Assembly: GCA_963576725.1 (NCBI GenBank)
Contig: OY755240.1
Location: 18,935,743 to 18,999,742 of the forward strand
DNA from: Azorinus chamasolen
Lineage: Eukaryota > Mollusca > Bivalvia > Cardiida > Solecurtidae
Length of the DNA stretch: 64,000 bases
Reading direction: 5' to 3'
Shown here piece after piece: positions 63,763 through 64,000 of this stretch. Positions within the stretch are counted from its first letter, which is position 1, and every line of letters starts with the position of its first letter. The position numbers and the translations under genes are program-made. Below the pieces are notes generated by a model. That model was not told the DNA's origin. It saw only the letters and a program-made list of their open reading frames with translations, and did not search any database.

Positions 63763-64000
63763 GTATGAAAAGTACAAAAATGAGTCATGCAGGAAACTCC
63801 ACATACAGAACAAACAGTCGCCCGAACAGCAACACAAGGAAACAGCAAATGTACATAACTATAAAAACAACAAGAGACGCACAAAGACAAAACAAACTTA
63901 CAATAGGGGGAAGATGGAAGTACCGCCTTGGAACGGTCAGTGACAAAAGTCAGTGGGGTGTTAAACCGGTTTATGGGCGCCCAACCTCACACTTATTCCA
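63763..64000 (-). mobile_element. Penelope-like 3' UTR fragment (runs off the window)
   Basis: Minus-strand subfamily B 3' end, from the outermost GTACAAAAATGAGTCATGCA to the GGGCGCCCAACCTCACAC block; hairpin 1 has one change (AGTGACAAAAGTCAGT). The rest of this copy may continue beyond the window. Confidence 0.8.

Overview
The window is repeat-rich, AT-rich, intron-bearing animal DNA that I read as a marine bivalve, most likely a heterodont clam. The reasons are clam-type Penelope-like retroelements of the Naiad kind whose reverse-transcriptase frame is interrupted by UGA codons and followed by a SECIS-like hairpin, molluscan satellite blocks, a mag-like Ty3/gypsy element, many short inverted-repeat transposons, and small genes split by long introns. 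Species cannot be fixed from sequence alone.

The host content is a tandem array of one gene family on the + strand, called here genes A to E. Each gene has four exons: exon 1 (ATG plus the start of a signal peptide), exon 2 (rest of the signal peptide, 43 nt), exon 3 (88 nt) and exon 4 (about 385 nt, carrying one canonical EF-hand loop). Splice phases agree in every copy. Gene A enters from the left (exons 3-4). Gene B has exons 3-4 but its exons 1-2 are missing where the neighbouring units predict them. Gene C is complete (19875-34466, 183 aa predicted). Gene D carries a broken exon 1 donor and a premature stop. Gene E has a 5-nt deletion in exon 3 and runs off the right edge. The product should be a small secreted, N-glycosylated calcium-binding protein; its role is unknown. 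Introns and spacers of the units are paralogous to each other, so neighbouring units serve as empty sites that prove many transposon insertions. A decayed mariner lies in intron 3 of B, C, D and E but not A.

The mobile content is dominated by the Penelope-like element: five sizeable copies (7.2-9.8 kb +, 23.1-26.2 kb -, 31.4-33.2 kb -, 35.5-36.5 kb +, 36.6-39.5 kb -) and about nine 3'-end fragments. All three copies that cover the region have UGA at the same two codons, 138 codons apart, and the 3' UTR begins with a SECIS-like hairpin whose stems differ by compensatory changes between subfamilies. A second, two-hairpin RNA motif further down the 3' UTR also covaries. Other elements are a 3'-truncated Ty3/gypsy copy with one LTR (47.3-50.6 kb), a 5'-truncated non-LTR fragment nested in a Penelope 3' UTR (12.3-12.8 kb), TTAA-flanked piggyBac-like MITEs, pogo-like MITEs with TA targets, a 595-bp element with 8-bp target duplication, foldback elements, and tandem arrays of 20, 35, 57, 90, 150 and 160 bp.

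The host array and the retroelements are not functionally linked as far as can be seen; the array has grown from about 11 kb to 22 kb per unit by insertions into introns and spacers. No tRNA, rRNA, CRISPR or operon-like structure was found.
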